The notes under the pieces were generated by a model. It was given only the letters and a program-made list of their open reading frames with translations. It was not told the DNA's origin and ran no database searches. A stretch of DNA of 10,800 nucleotides from Alphaproteobacteria bacterium (lineage in GTDB: Bacteria; Pseudomonadota; Alphaproteobacteria; UBA11222): positions 1 to 10,800 of the forward strand of contig DMKG01000069.1 in assembly GCA_003454415.1 (NCBI GenBank), read 5' to 3'. The position numbers and the translations under genes are program-made. Positions within the stretch are counted from its first letter, which is position 1; every line of letters begins with the position of its first letter. Shown one piece after another: positions 10,554-10,800 of this stretch.

Positions 10554-10800
10554 ATCTGTTAAGGAAACTGGCAGTTTGGTATGTTCTGATCGCAGCCGTA
10601 TTCTTTTTTGGAATGCTGGTTGGACACTACCAGTGGTTCCCCTATTCGTGGGGCGCAAACATCGTCAACTTCTACAGAGGCTATGGGGGTGAGGACACAA
10701 ATGTTATCGAGAAATTGCTAAGCGATTATGGCGGCGTGCCTCGCCGCTTCATCGTGTCTTATTCCCCTTCAAACAGATCAGCAATGACAGAAGTGAAAGA
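10550..10800 (+). CDS. N-terminally membrane-anchored protein of unknown function, 3'-truncated by window edge
   Basis: An open frame from GTG (10550-10552) runs for 83 complete codons to the window end without a stop. A GGGAGG ribosome site (10539-10544) lies 5 bases before the GTG, the strongest in this cluster. The product begins MNLLRKLAVWYVLIAAVFFF and continues GMLVGHYQWFPYSWG: a short basic N-terminus, then one hydrophobic helix (about residues 8-25) followed by an aromatic polar segment. This is the pattern of an uncleaved signal anchor with the rest of the protein in the periplasm. The visible part ends around SPSNRSAMTEVK, with no catalytic motif yet. The short start resembles anchored envelope enzymes, possibly of the arylsulfotransferase type, but that is a guess. 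The gene is coupled to the 43-codon frame upstream. GC is low here (26 of 60 at 10561-10620). Confidence 0.7.
   Translation, partial: MNLLRKLAVWYVLIAAVFFFGMLVGHYQWFPYSWGANIVNFYRGYGGEDTNVIEKLLSDYGGVPRRFIVSYSPSNRSAMTEVK

Noticed and set aside
10386..10658. 90-codon minus-strand frame at the sulfotransferase 3' flank
   Set aside because: The plus strand has a ribosome-site-led pair of coupled frames with a hydrophobic anchor, which is the better explanation. The minus frame has no motif.

Overview
The window looks like a high-GC proteobacterial chromosome, most likely an alphaproteobacterium. The reasons are GC-rich coding with strong G/C at third positions, the gene order guaB / RsmB-type methyltransferase / guaA (an arrangement I recall from alphaproteobacteria), an rlmE gene just upstream, and protein sequences of alphaproteobacterial character. 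Genus and species cannot be told from the sequence alone.

Layout. (1) 1-477: the 3' part of rlmE, a 23S rRNA 2'-O-methyltransferase, cut by the window edge. (2) 535-1707, minus strand: an iron-type alcohol dehydrogenase of the maleylacetate-reductase-like branch, convergent with rlmE and divergent from guaB. (3) 1708-1887: a 180-base divergent control region holding a 21-bp inverted repeat, two small hairpins, a possible promoter and a possible 17-codon leader reading frame. (4) 1888-6187: a tight operon of guaB (IMP dehydrogenase), an rRNA m5C methyltransferase and guaA (GMP synthase), joined by two ATGA stop/start overlaps. The two Gua enzymes convert IMP to XMP to GMP, and the methyltransferase between them couples GMP supply to ribosome maturation by position at least. 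(5) 6314-8527: a P1B-1 copper-exporting ATPase with an N-terminal His-rich stretch and a Cys-containing heavy-metal-binding domain, on the same strand but with a 126-base gap. (6) 8650-10800: a run of same-strand genes in visibly less GC-rich DNA: a small signal-peptide/one-TM protein with a YVGPG mature N-terminus, a multi-TM protein of unknown family, a PAPS-type sulfotransferase, a 43-codon small ORF, and the start of an N-terminally anchored protein that runs off the window. These genes overlap or nearly touch, so they look co-transcribed.

The first 8.5 kb is mostly ordinary housekeeping sequence. The part most worth attention is 8.6-10.8 kb, a compact cell-envelope cluster built around a sulfotransferase and three or four small or unrecognised membrane proteins. 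It may continue beyond the window. No tRNA, rRNA, CRISPR array, insertion sequence or phage gene was recognised.
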